Source of the DNA: a virus
IMG/VR virus record: IMGVR_UViG_3300021960_005415
Span: 1-22,539 of that record
DNA length: 22,539 nucleotides
Reading direction: 5' to 3' (one strand)
A program made the translations under genes and the position numbers. Of this stretch, positions 12,757-21,706 are shown in pieces; positions within the stretch are counted from its first letter, which is position 1; each line of letters starts with the position of its first letter. The notes under the pieces were generated by a model that saw nothing but the letters and a program-made list of their open reading frames with translations, did not search any database and was not told the origin of the DNA.

Positions 12757-13319
12757 TGCAATCACCATTTTATTTTATCACAAAACCAATTAATGACAGG
12801 AGATATAATAACACCAAAGAGATTGGTGGTATAGAGCTCATTGTCAGCACATCAGAAGAAGACCATAAGTTTTCAAATAGGGAGGCTGAGGTTATTGAGG
12901 TTCCACTAGATTACTATGGACCAATTAAACCCGGCTATAAACTATTGGTTCATCACAATGTATTCAAGTTTTATAATGACATAAAAGGTCGGCGCAAGAG
13001 CGGTAAAAGTTTTTTCAAAGAAAATATATTCCTTATTGAGCCTGACCAATTTTATATGTATCACGATGGAGACAAGTGGAATGCTTACGATAAGTATTGC
13101 TTTGTTGAGCCAATTAAACCTGAAGACTCTTATATATATAAGCCACTTACAGAAGAGCCACTAATGGGCGTTATGCGTTATCCAAACAAAATGCTGATAA
13201 ATAGTGGTGTAAAAAGTGGAGATAAGATATGCTTTAAGCCTGAGAGTGAGTACGAGTTTAATGTAGATGGCGAGAAGCTATATAGAATGTATGACCATCA
13301 AATAACAGTAAAGTTATGA
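12756..13319 (+). CDS. tandem GroES-like (Cpn10-fold) protein
   Basis: A 187-residue protein that appears to hold two Cpn10-like modules. Module 1 (about 8-101) has ITKPINDRRYNN (compare GroES RPLHDRV), GGIELIV (24-30, compare GGIVL), a polar loop STSEEDHKFSNRE, AEVIEVP, KPGYKLLVHH and IFLIEPDQ. Module 2 (about 113-187) has YCFVEPI, EEPLMGVMRYP, SGVKSGDKICFKP and DGEKLYRMYDHQITVKL, close to GroES VKxGDxVxF...DGExxxxxxExDI. It is distinct from the 85-aa GroES earlier in the window. It lies directly upstream of the terminase genes (ATGA overlap with the next), where a T4 gp31-like capsid-folding co-chaperone would fit. The fold call is by pattern and needs structural confirmation. Confidence 0.65.
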   Translation: MQSPFYFITKPINDRRYNNTKEIGGIELIVSTSEEDHKFSNREAEVIEVPLDYYGPIKPGYKLLVHHNVFKFYNDIKGRRKSGKSFFKENIFLIEPDQFYMYHDGDKWNAYDKYCFVEPIKPEDSYIYKPLTEEPLMGVMRYPNKMLINSGVKSGDKICFKPESEYEFNVDGEKLYRMYDHQITVKL

Positions 13320-13597
13320 GCCCAAAAGAACTTAGACTTAAGATTATTGATGCAGGATATAAGGCTGTCGAGCAACTTATAAAGGTTGCAAAAGAAGATA
13401 TTATAAAGCATGACCCTGAAGATGAGCTTGCGGCAGATAGATTAAAAAATGCTGCTGCTACAAAACGATTAGCTATATTTGATGCATTCGATATATTAAA
13501 TAGGATAGAAACAGAAAAAACATCACTACAAGAAGCTACAAATGAATCGTCAAAACTTGATAGCAAACAGGGATGGGCTGAGCGAAGAGCTAAATAG
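13316..13597 (+). CDS. candidate terminase small subunit (93 aa)
   Basis: A 93-residue all-helical, charged protein (MSPKELRLKIIDAGYKAVEQ, LAADRLKNAAATKRLAIFDA, FDILNRIETEKTS). Small terminase subunits are helical DNA-recognition oligomers normally encoded immediately upstream of the large subunit, as here, where the end overlaps the large-terminase start by 56 nt. There is no unmistakable helix-turn-helix, so the role is inferred from position, size and helicity. It overlaps the tandem GroES-like gene by ATGA. Confidence 0.5.
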   Translation: MSPKELRLKIIDAGYKAVEQLIKVAKEDIIKHDPEDELAADRLKNAAATKRLAIFDAFDILNRIETEKTSLQEATNESSKLDSKQGWAERRAK

Positions 13598-15803
13598 TCT
13601 ATGTAGTGTAGTCAATGACTATATTCCAAAAAATATTATTTCTACAAAAAATAGGAGTAAGACTTGGCAGTATGGATATAACGACCAATATGATGTTGTT
13701 ATTATATCTAAAACAGGTCAAATTGGTGATATAGTAAATATATCAGGTCTTAATATTGCACTTCCATTAGCACCCAAAGAGTGTCATCAAAGACACTCTA
13801 AGTCATCTGAGCAGTATTGGGAGAGAGAAGAACTTCCTAGTCAGTTAGGTAAAATACAGTCAATATTTCAATGGCATGAAATGCCTAAAGAGTTTAAGGC
13901 AAGATATGTTGACTATATAGAAGAAGAGTTCGACAGAAGAGAGAACGGACATTGGTTTATGAACAACGGTAAGCCTTGGTACATAACAGGAGCTCACTAT
14001 ATGTATCTTCAGTGGTCCAAGATTGATATTGGATACCCTGACTTTCGTGAAGCAAATAGGATATTATTTATTTTTTGGGAAGCATGTAAGGCAGACCCAA
14101 GAAGCTTTGGTATTGTATATCTAAAGATACGCCGCTCAGGGTTCTCATTTATGTCTTCATCAGAATGTGTAAATATTGCAACTCTCGCTAAAGATTCTAG
14201 GGTTGGGATATTATCTAAAACAGGTTCAGATGCTAAGAAGATGTTTACTGACAAGGTAGTTCCAATTAATAGCAATTTACCTTTTTTCTTCAAGCCTGTT
14301 ATGGATGGTATGGATAAGCCTAAGACAGAGCTTGCTTACCGCGTTCCCGCATCAAAGATTACCAAAAAGAATATGTCTGACATAGACAGCGATGAAATAA
14401 GTGGTCTTGATACAACAATAGATTGGAAGAATACAGAGGACAATAGCTATGATGGTGAAAAGTTATTATTCTTAGCTCACGATGAGAGCGGTAAATGGAT
14501 TAAGCCAAATAATATACTAAACAATTGGCGCGTAACTAAAACTTGTTTGCGATTAGGTAGTAAAATCATTGGTAAATGTATGATGGGGTCAACATCGAAT
14601 GCTCTTGCTAAAGGGGGTCAGAACTTTAAGGACCTTTATGAAGATTCTAGGATATCTACTCGAAATGCTAACGGTCAGACTAAATCAGGTCTATATGCAT
14701 TATTTATTCCTATGGAGTGGAACATGGAGGGATTTATTGATATATATGGAATGCCCGTTTTACGTAAACCAACGAACCCCGTAAATGGTATTGATGGTAA
14801 TTTAATTATGAATGGAGCTATTGACTATTGGGAGGCCGAGGTTGATTCATTAAAAAACGACCCTGATGCATTGAACGAGTTTTATCGTCAGTTTCCTAGG
14901 ACAGAGTCACACGCATTTAGAGATGAAAGCAAGGCTGCATTATTTAATCTTACAAAGATATATCAGCAGATTGATTATAATGATACTATTATTAAAGAGC
15001 ACTATATGACTAGGGGGTCCCTTAGTTGGAAGGATGGGATTAAGGATACTAAAGTTATATTTACTCCTGATAATAGAGGAAGATTTTTAGTGTCTTGGAC
15101 TCCTGCAAAACATCTTCAAAATAAAGTATACGAAAAGAATGGAATTAAATATCCGGGCAATGAACATATAGGTGCATTTGGATGTGACTCCTATGATATA
15201 TCAGGTGTTGTTGTTGGTAGGGGTTCAAATGGAGCGCTTCATGGCCTTACTAAATTCCACATGGATGAGGCACCTACAAATGAGTTCTTTTTAGAATATA
15301 TTGCTAGACCTCAGACTGCAGAAATATTTTTTGAGGAGGTATTAATGGCATGTGTTTTTTATGGCATGCCTATCCTTATTGAGAATAACAAACCTAGGTT
15401 ATTGTATCACTTTAAGAATAGGGGGTACCGTGGCTTTTGTATAAATAGACCTGACAAAATTTATTCCAAGCTATCAAAGACTGAGCGTGAATTAGGAGGT
15501 ATACCTAACTCATCTGAGGATGTTAAGCAAGCTCATGCCGCAGCAATTGAGTCATATATAGACAAGTATATAGGCTTTAATGGAGAGGGCGATATTAACA
15601 TGATGCCATTTACTAGGACGCTTGAAGATTGGGCTAAATTTGATATAAGTGATAGGACAATGTACGATGCCACAATCAGCTCAGGATTGGCTATAATGGC
15701 TTGTCAGAAACATTTATATCAGCCTGAGAAAAAAGAGTCAAAAATAAGCATTAAATTTGCTACATATAATAATAGAGGAAATATTAGCTCCTTAAATACA
15801 TGA
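13542..15803 (+). CDS. terL: terminase large subunit
   Basis: A 753-residue DNA-packaging motor. The ATPase part has a deviant Walker A, KIRRSGFS (195-202), lacking the usual GK but with upstream Lys/Arg as in many phage terminases. Walker B with its catalytic Glu is LLFLAHDES (308-316; D314, E315), and a coupling motif follows at MMGSTSN (348-354). The C-terminal RNase H-like nuclease supplies probable metal ligands in GAFGCDSYD (D549), ILIENNKP (E614) and RTMYDAT (D709). The N-terminal region IPKNIISTKNRSKTWQYGY and VDYIEEEF...YITGAHYMYLQWSKID is typical of terminases of Bacteroidota phages. The ATG at 13542 overlaps the previous gene by 56 nt, and the stop overlaps the portal start by ATGA. 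The N-terminal start is the least certain part. Confidence 0.92.
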   Translation: MNRQNLIANRDGLSEELNSLCSVVNDYIPKNIISTKNRSKTWQYGYNDQYDVVIISKTGQIGDIVNISGLNIALPLAPKECHQRHSKSSEQYWEREELPSQLGKIQSIFQWHEMPKEFKARYVDYIEEEFDRRENGHWFMNNGKPWYITGAHYMYLQWSKIDIGYPDFREANRILFIFWEACKADPRSFGIVYLKIRRSGFSFMSSSECVNIATLAKDSRVGILSKTGSDAKKMFTDKVVPINSNLPFFFKPVMDGMDKPKTELAYRVPASKITKKNMSDIDSDEISGLDTTIDWKNTEDNSYDGEKLLFLAHDESGKWIKPNNILNNWRVTKTCLRLGSKIIGKCMMGSTSNALAKGGQNFKDLYEDSRISTRNANGQTKSGLYALFIPMEWNMEGFIDIYGMPVLRKPTNPVNGIDGNLIMNGAIDYWEAEVDSLKNDPDALNEFYRQFPRTESHAFRDESKAALFNLTKIYQQIDYNDTIIKEHYMTRGSLSWKDGIKDTKVIFTPDNRGRFLVSWTPAKHLQNKVYEKNGIKYPGNEHIGAFGCDSYDISGVVVGRGSNGALHGLTKFHMDEAPTNEFFLEYIARPQTAEIFFEEVLMACVFYGMPILIENNKPRLLYHFKNRGYRGFCINRPDKIYSKLSKTERELGGIPNSSEDVKQAHAAAIESYIDKYIGFNGEGDINMMPFTRTLEDWAKFDISDRTMYDATISSGLAIMACQKHLYQPEKKESKISIKFATYNNRGNISSLNT

Positions 15804-18235
15804 AAGAGGTAAAAATTAACATATCCTCTACATCATTCCCTAGTCAGTTTGTGAGTGATGCGGAGAAGGCAACCGCTGAATTTGGTCTCCAAGTTGGACA
15901 GGCCATACAGTATGAGTGGTTCAGAAAGGATGGTAACCAATGTAGATATTATAGTCAATGGCGTGACTTTAATCGTTTGCGTTTATATGCTCGTGGAGAG
16001 CAGCCAATTGCTAAATATAAACAGGAGCTTGCTGTTGATGGTGACTTATCATATATAAATATTGATTGGACACCTGTTCCTATTATACCAAAGTTTGTTG
16101 ATATTGTTGTTAATGGTATGTCTGACCGATTATTTAAGGTTAAGGCTTATGCACAGGATGCAATGTCTCAGGCTAAAAGAAGCAAGTATCAGGATATGAT
16201 TGAAGGTCAGATGGTTGCAAAAGACCTTTTGACTAACATTCAAGAAAATACGGGTGTTGACCCATTTGTGATGAATCCTGACGAGCTTCCAAATACAGAT
16301 GAGGAGCTGTCTCTATATATGCAGTTAAATTATAAACCTGCTATTGAGATTGCAGAAGAGGAAGCTATTAACACAATACTTGAGGAGAATCATCACGACT
16401 ATGTTCGTAAGCAATGTGATTATGACTTAATGACCCTTGGTATTGCTGTGGAGAAGCATGAGTTTCTTCCCGGAGCAGGAGTTCAGATATCATATGTAGA
16501 CCCGGCAAATGTTGTTTATAGCTATACTGAAGACCCTTACTTTAAAGATTGTTTTTATTGGGGTGAGATTAAAACACTTCCAATTACCGAACTATATAAG
16601 ATTGACCAATCGTTAACACCTGAGGACTTAGAGCAAATATCAAAGTATAGTCAGAGTTGGTATGACTACTATAATGTAGCCCAATTCTATGAGAATAATG
16701 TTTTCTATCGTGATACGTGTACTCTTCTTTACTTTAACTATAAGACTACTCATAAAATTGTATACAAGAAAAAAATTCTTGACAATGGAAATGTTAAGAT
16801 GATTGAGAAGGATGAAAACTTCAATCCTCCTGCAGAAATGATGGAGGAAGGTCGTTTTGAAAAAGTAGAGAAAGTAATTGATGTTTGGTATGATGGTATT
16901 ATGGTTATGGGAACTAATATCTTACTTAAGTGGGAATTAGCTCATAATATGGTAAGACCAAAGTCAGCTACTCAGCACGCATTACCAAACTATGTTGCTG
17001 TAGCACCTCGCATGTATAAGGGTGTTATTGAGTCATTAGTTCGTAGGATGATACCATTCGCTGACCTTATTCAGCTAACTCACTTAAAGCTTCAACAGGT
17101 TATTTCGCGTGTTGTACCTGATGGTGTATTCATTGATGCTGATGGATTAAATGAGGTTGATTTAGGAAGTGGCGCAGCATACAATCCTGAAGACGCATTA
17201 AGACTATACTTCCAAACGGGTAGTGTAATTGGGCGTAGCTATACACAGGATGGTGACTTTAACAATGCAAGAGTTCCAATTCAAGAGTTAAATAGTAACT
17301 CAGGTGCCGCTAAAACTCAGATGCTCATTGCAAACTATAACCACTATCTTGACATGATTCGTGCGGTAACAGGTCTTAATGAAGCACGCGATGGTTCTGA
17401 CCCTGACCCAAGAGCATTGATAGGTGTTCAGAAGCTTGCTGCTCTTAACTCAAATACAGCTACTAGACACATTTTAGATGGTAGCTTATATATGTTTAGG
17501 TCTGTTGCTGAAGCACTTACATATAGGATTGCAGATATTCTTGAGTACGCTGACTTTAGAGATGATTTTGCAAATAAGATTGGAAAGTACAACACATCTA
17601 TACTAGAGGAAATAAAAGATTTGTATATATACGATTTTGGAATTTTTATTGATATATCTCCCGATGAAGAAGAGAAAGCACAGCTTGAGGCAAATATTCA
17701 AATTGCTTTATCTAAAGGTGACATTAACCTTGAGGATGCAATTGATATTCGTGAAATTAAAAATATTAAACTTGCTAACCAACTCTTAAAACTTAAGAGA
17801 ATTAAGAAGGAAGAGAAGCAACAACAGATTGCTATTCAGCAACAAGCAATCCAAGCTCAACAACAGATGCAAATACAGCAGATGTCTGCTGAAACATCTA
17901 TGATGAAAATTCAAGCTGAAGCTCAGGCTAAGATGCAAATCAAGCAGGCTGAGGTTGCATTTGAGATTGAGAAGATGAAGAATGAAGCAATGCTTAAACA
18001 GCAATTAATGCAGACTGAGTTTGACATGAATATGCAATTAAAAGGTGTTGAAGTAGATTCTTTGTCTAAAAGAGAGCAAGATAGAGAAGACGCTAAAGCG
18101 AAGCGTATTAGTCAGCAAAATACCGAACAATCTAAATTAATTAATCAGAGAAAAAACAATTTACCTCCAATAAATTTTGAGTCAAATGAGGATTCTCTTG
18201 ATGGCTTTGACTTTGCTGAATTTGAACCTCGCTAA
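15800..18235 (+). CDS. portal protein
   Basis: An 811-residue protein right after the large terminase (ATGA overlap), the standard portal position and size class. Features include an N-terminal RYYSQWRDFNRLRLYARGEQ, WTPVPIIPKFVDIVVNGM and LMTLGIAVEKHEF, which are portal-clip and wing-type segments. The central part has MVRPKSATQHALPNYVAVAP and IPFADLIQLTHLKLQQVISR (likely stem/crown). From residue about 658 the C-terminus is a long Gln-, Lys- and Met-rich coiled coil (EEKQQQIAIQQQAIQAQQQM) to about 785, then an acidic end DGFDFAEFEPR. A 12-mer portal ring at the head vertex, through which DNA passes, is expected from the family. Confidence 0.85.
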   Translation: MKEVKINISSTSFPSQFVSDAEKATAEFGLQVGQAIQYEWFRKDGNQCRYYSQWRDFNRLRLYARGEQPIAKYKQELAVDGDLSYINIDWTPVPIIPKFVDIVVNGMSDRLFKVKAYAQDAMSQAKRSKYQDMIEGQMVAKDLLTNIQENTGVDPFVMNPDELPNTDEELSLYMQLNYKPAIEIAEEEAINTILEENHHDYVRKQCDYDLMTLGIAVEKHEFLPGAGVQISYVDPANVVYSYTEDPYFKDCFYWGEIKTLPITELYKIDQSLTPEDLEQISKYSQSWYDYYNVAQFYENNVFYRDTCTLLYFNYKTTHKIVYKKKILDNGNVKMIEKDENFNPPAEMMEEGRFEKVEKVIDVWYDGIMVMGTNILLKWELAHNMVRPKSATQHALPNYVAVAPRMYKGVIESLVRRMIPFADLIQLTHLKLQQVISRVVPDGVFIDADGLNEVDLGSGAAYNPEDALRLYFQTGSVIGRSYTQDGDFNNARVPIQELNSNSGAAKTQMLIANYNHYLDMIRAVTGLNEARDGSDPDPRALIGVQKLAALNSNTATRHILDGSLYMFRSVAEALTYRIADILEYADFRDDFANKIGKYNTSILEEIKDLYIYDFGIFIDISPDEEEKAQLEANIQIALSKGDINLEDAIDIREIKNIKLANQLLKLKRIKKEEKQQQIAIQQQAIQAQQQMQIQQMSAETSMMKIQAEAQAKMQIKQAEVAFEIEKMKNEAMLKQQLMQTEFDMNMQLKGVEVDSLSKREQDREDAKAKRISQQNTEQSKLINQRKNNLPPINFESNEDSLDGFDFAEFEPR

Positions 18236-18253
18236 ATAATAAAAAATAATATA

Positions 18254-18261
18254 TAACTTTG
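18254..18261 (+). promoter_or_regulatory. promoter element of the scaffold-capsid unit
   Basis: TAACTTTG, 15 nt before the ATG at 18277, in the only sizeable gap between portal and scaffold genes. The leader GTAAAAATTAAAT repeats the one following the promoter at 11511. It would give extra transcription of the capsid genes. Confidence 0.65.
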
Positions 18262-18276
18262 TAAAAATTAAATCAA

Positions 18277-19377
18277 ATGGAATTTAAAGTAAAAGAAGTA
18301 TCAGGAGTGGTAGAAAAGAGTGCTGCTCAAATTGAAGAGGAATTATTAAATAAGCATGAAGAGAGTCTAAGTGAAGCTCCTGCTTTAGAAGAAACCCCAA
18401 CAATTGAAGAGCCTCCTGTTGAAGAAACTCAACCAATCGAGAAGCCTGAACTTCAAGAAGAAGACGTTCTTTCATATTTAGGAAAAAGATACAATAAGGA
18501 AATTAGTTCTTTTGATGAACTAATGGCACAACGTCAAGAAAAGGAAGAACTTCCTGAAGATGTTGAGGCTTTCTTAAAGTATAAAAAAGAAACAGGTCGT
18601 GGTATTGAAGACTACTTGAGATTACAAGAGGATTTTGATACTATGGACCCTGACAGACTTTTAAAGCAATATTATATGGCTACAGAGGTTGGACTCGATG
18701 AGGACGACATTGATATCATGATGGATGAATTTTCTTATGATGAAGATTTAGATGATGATTCTGATATCAAGAAAGCTAAGATTGCTAAGAAAAAGGCTAT
18801 TGCTAAGGCCAAGGATTATTTCAATTCTGAAAAAGACAAATACAAGCAACCTCTTGAGTCAAGGGGTAATGCCATGTCTGACTCTGAAAAGGAAGAGTTT
18901 GAGGCGTATAAACAATACATAGACAAGTCTAAAACCCTACAGGACGAACAGGAGCGTCAATCTGCTTGGTTTCAAAAGAAAACTGATGAGGTGTTTAGTC
19001 AAGAGTTCAAAGGTTTTGAGTTCAATATTGACGACAGAAAAATCACGTTTTCTCCCGGTGATGCCAAGGAGCTCAAGAAACTCCAATCAACTCCAATGAA
19101 CTTTATTAATAAGTACTTGGATGAGAGCGGAATGATGAGTGATGCAAGTGGATACCATAGGGCGTTAGCAATTGCAATGAATCCTGATAAGTTTGCCAAG
19201 TTCTTTTATGAACAAGGTCAGGCTAATGCGACAGAAGATGTCACTAAAAAAATTAAAAATGTGAATATGTCTGAGCGTAAAGCCCCTGAGGCAACTGTAA
19301 AGGGAGGAATGCAAATCAGAGAAGTAAATCCTGACGCAGGTCGTGGATTGAAAATCAAAAGTATAAAAAGAATATAA
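18277..19377 (+). CDS. putative capsid scaffolding protein
   Basis: A 366-residue highly acidic, low-complexity protein. The N-terminal about 65 residues are Glu/Pro-rich (EETPTIEEPPVEETQPIEKP). The middle is helical and acidic (DEDDIDIMMDEFSYDEDLDD) with Lys-rich helices (KKAKIAKKKAIAKAKDYFNS), and the C-terminus is basic (GLKIKSIKRI). Charged helical composition and location between portal and major capsid protein are those of a head scaffold, with a basic tail that could contact the capsid shell. No protease motif is visible. The call is by composition and order, not by a diagnostic domain. Confidence 0.7.
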   Translation: MEFKVKEVSGVVEKSAAQIEEELLNKHEESLSEAPALEETPTIEEPPVEETQPIEKPELQEEDVLSYLGKRYNKEISSFDELMAQRQEKEELPEDVEAFLKYKKETGRGIEDYLRLQEDFDTMDPDRLLKQYYMATEVGLDEDDIDIMMDEFSYDEDLDDDSDIKKAKIAKKKAIAKAKDYFNSEKDKYKQPLESRGNAMSDSEKEEFEAYKQYIDKSKTLQDEQERQSAWFQKKTDEVFSQEFKGFEFNIDDRKITFSPGDAKELKKLQSTPMNFINKYLDESGMMSDASGYHRALAIAMNPDKFAKFFYEQGQANATEDVTKKIKNVNMSERKAPEATVKGGMQIREVNPDAGRGLKIKSIKRI

Positions 19378-19397
19378 ACTATTAAAAACTTAAAAAA

Positions 19398-20849
19398 ATG
19401 TCTTTAAACCCGACACCCGGTTATAACTTGCAGCCAAGTGCTGAGCAAGTTCCATTGTCAAGCAATTACTTGACAAACTTTAATTTCTTGGACCAATATC
19501 TTCCTGATACTTACGAGAAAGAATTTGAGCGTTACGGAAATCGTACCGTTGCATCTTTCTTGCGTATGGTTGGTGCTGAGATGCCTTCTATCTCTGACCA
19601 AATTAAATGGGCTGAGCAAGGTCGTCTTCACACTAAATATACTCAAGCTACTACAGGAGCTGTTCCTTCAGGAACCCCTGTTAATGAAGCATTATTTACA
19701 GTGAATGACCCTAATGTTACAGGTATTGCATTCCGTCCGGGACAAACTGTAATGATTACACCTAATGTTGCAGGTGGTGGTTCTCAAAACAAAGGTATCA
19801 TTACTGAAGTTGATACAGCTGCTGACCAATTTAGAGTTGCTTTCTATGAGGCTGCAGGTTTCCATAACGATAATAATGCAGCCGCAGAATTTACTGTATT
19901 TGTTTACGGTTCTGAGTTCAAAAAAGGAACTACAGGAATGGTTGGTTCATTAGAAGCTGAAGATGAAATCTTCTCTAACAGCCCGATTATCATCAAAGAT
20001 AAGTATGCTGTATCAGGTTCTGACATGGCTCAAATTGGTTGGATTGAAGTAACAACTGAGAATGGTGCATCAGGATACCTTTGGTACTTGAAATCAGAGC
20101 ACGAAACTCGTCTACGTTTTGAAGATTACTTAGAGACTGCAATGTTGGAAGCTGTTCCTGCTGAAGCAGGTTCAGGTGCTGCTACTCAAACTGTTAACGG
20201 ACAAGTTGGTAACAAAGGTTCTGAAGGTGCTTTCTACGTTGTTAATACTCGTGGTAACGTATACGGTGGTGGTAACCCAACTGCATTATCTGATTTTGAC
20301 GATATAATTTCTCGTCTTGACAAACAAGGTTCTATCGAAGAGAACGTATTGTTCGTTAACCGTGATTTCTCTTTCGACATTGACGATATGTTGGCTCAAC
20401 AAAACTCTTACGGTGCTAACGGTACTTCTTACGGTTTGTTTGACAATGACCGTGATATGGCCCTTAACCTTGGTTTCTCAGGTTTCCGCCGTGGTTATGA
20501 CTTCTACAAAACAGATTGGAAATATTTGAACGACCCAACTATGCGGGGTGGTTTAACTCCATCTACTACAGGAGTTACAACAGCTAATGCTATCACAGGT
20601 ATGCTTGTTCCTGCAGGTTCAACTACTGTATATGACCAAATCCTTGGTAAAAACGCTAAGCGTCCATTCTTACATGTACGTTATCGTGCATCTGAGACTG
20701 AAGACAGACGTTACAAAACATGGATTACAGGTTCTGCAGGTGGTGCTGCTACTAGCGACCTAGATGCAATGGAAGTTAACTTCTTATCTGAGCGTGCACT
20801 TTGTACCTTAGGTGCGAATAACTTTGTATTGTTCCGCTACGGAGCCTAA
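19398..20849 (+). CDS. major capsid protein (HK97-like fold expected)
   Basis: A 483-residue protein after the scaffold gene. Segments such as YEKEFERYGNRTVASFLRMV, ISDQIKWAEQGRLHTKYTQA, YLWYLKSEHETRLRFEDYLE, NLGFSGFRRGYDFYKTDWKY and MEVNFLSERALCTLGANNFV are, from memory, like major capsid proteins of Bacteroidota phages including relatives of the crAss-like group. The gene uses TTC, AAC, GGT and CGT codons more than its neighbours, as expected for the most abundant virion protein. A strong terminator follows 18 nt after the stop. No cleaved N-terminal propeptide can be recognised, consistent with a separate scaffold. The HK97 fold is expected from the family, not shown here. Confidence 0.85.
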   Translation: MSLNPTPGYNLQPSAEQVPLSSNYLTNFNFLDQYLPDTYEKEFERYGNRTVASFLRMVGAEMPSISDQIKWAEQGRLHTKYTQATTGAVPSGTPVNEALFTVNDPNVTGIAFRPGQTVMITPNVAGGGSQNKGIITEVDTAADQFRVAFYEAAGFHNDNNAAAEFTVFVYGSEFKKGTTGMVGSLEAEDEIFSNSPIIIKDKYAVSGSDMAQIGWIEVTTENGASGYLWYLKSEHETRLRFEDYLETAMLEAVPAEAGSGAATQTVNGQVGNKGSEGAFYVVNTRGNVYGGGNPTALSDFDDIISRLDKQGSIEENVLFVNRDFSFDIDDMLAQQNSYGANGTSYGLFDNDRDMALNLGFSGFRRGYDFYKTDWKYLNDPTMRGGLTPSTTGVTTANAITGMLVPAGSTTVYDQILGKNAKRPFLHVRYRASETEDRRYKTWITGSAGGAATSDLDAMEVNFLSERALCTLGANNFVLFRYGA

Positions 20850-20867
20850 TCTTTAGGATTCACAAAT

Positions 20868-20900
20868 GGGGGGTGTCCTTGAGGACACTCCCCTATTTTA
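20868..20900 (+). terminator. strong terminator after the major capsid gene
   Basis: An 11-bp stem (20868-20878 with 20883-20893, one G-T wobble) around TTGA, followed by a T-rich end. It probably sets the high 3' end of capsid transcripts. Confidence 0.85.
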
Positions 20901-20923
20901 AAAATTAAATTATATTATATCTT

Positions 20924-21682
20924 ATGTCACAAAAAGTAAAGTTGGCTCCTGCCGACAGGGTCTATAGACTCAAGAATGAGAAAGCACCATTATCTTTTAT
21001 GCTTTCAGCAAGAAACACAAAACGCTCACCACTACTTTGGTATGATGAGGAGCTAAACCAAAATCGCCCACTACGTTACGCAATCAATCAAAAGACACCT
21101 TTTGAGGATGAGCAGGATGGAAATCCCGTTATTCAGGCTATTATTTTTGAAGATGGTTTTTTAAGAGTTCCAAAAAATAATCCTGTACTTCAAGAGTTTC
21201 TATACTACCATCCACAGAATGGTATTGTATTTGAAGAAGTCGATAGTGAGCGTGATGCACAAGCAGAAGTTGAATACCTTGCAGCTGAGGTTGATGCATT
21301 GATTAGAGCTCGCGAGCTTACGATTGAACAACTTGAAACAGTATATCGAGTATTGTTTAATAAAGATGTTAGCCGAGTTACAACTGCAGAGATGAAGAGA
21401 GATGTTCTTATCTATGCTCGTAGCTATCCAAGTAACTTCTTAAATGCATTAGATGACCCAATGTTGAGACTTCAATCTCAGGTTCATATATTCTTCGATA
21501 TGGGACTACTTAGCTTCAGAAACAATAATAAGGAAGTTTGGTATAGTACCCCAACTAACAAGAAGAAAATGATTAATGTACCTTACGGTGAAGACCCATA
21601 TATGTTGGTTGCAATGTATTTGAAAACCGATGAAGGTATCGAAGCATTAAAAATGTTAGAGCATCACTTAGAAAATATATAA
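20924..21682 (+). CDS. conserved structural-type protein downstream of capsid (252 aa)
   Basis: A 252-residue soluble protein (MSQKVKLAPADRVYRLKNEK). The first about 100 residues are distinctive (APLSFMLSARNTKRSPLLWY, LRYAINQKTPFEDEQDGNPV, NNPVLQEFLYYHPQNGIVFE). The rest is helical (VEYLAAEVDALIRARELTIE, VSRVTTAEMKRDVLIYARSY) and ends in a small domain. I believe it resembles a protein found just after the major capsid gene in many Bacteroidota phages, so a head-associated role is likely, but the function is unknown. It lies between two terminators. No TTTG-type promoter is evident upstream, so expression may depend on read-through from the capsid gene. Confidence 0.75.
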   Translation: MSQKVKLAPADRVYRLKNEKAPLSFMLSARNTKRSPLLWYDEELNQNRPLRYAINQKTPFEDEQDGNPVIQAIIFEDGFLRVPKNNPVLQEFLYYHPQNGIVFEEVDSERDAQAEVEYLAAEVDALIRARELTIEQLETVYRVLFNKDVSRVTTAEMKRDVLIYARSYPSNFLNALDDPMLRLQSQVHIFFDMGLLSFRNNNKEVWYSTPTNKKKMINVPYGEDPYMLVAMYLKTDEGIEALKMLEHHLENI

Positions 21683-21692
21683 AAAATTATAT

Positions 21693-21700
21693 TACATTTG
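21693..21700 (+). promoter_or_regulatory. promoter element upstream of a short non-coding unit
   Basis: TACATTTG fits TAnnTTTG. It starts 11 nt after a stop codon, and only a terminator at 21740-21770 follows before the next promoter. Confidence 0.45.
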
Positions 21701-21706
21701 TAATGT

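Noticed and set aside
13258-13566. Ser-rich 102-aa minus-strand ORF opposite the small-terminase candidate
   Set aside because: It is antisense to a densely packed operon and its composition is explained by the helical coding strand.
17786-18004. Leu-rich minus-strand ORF resembling a membrane protein
   Set aside because: It is the complement of the Gln/Lys-rich coiled coil of the portal gene; CAG/CAA codons read backwards give Leu.
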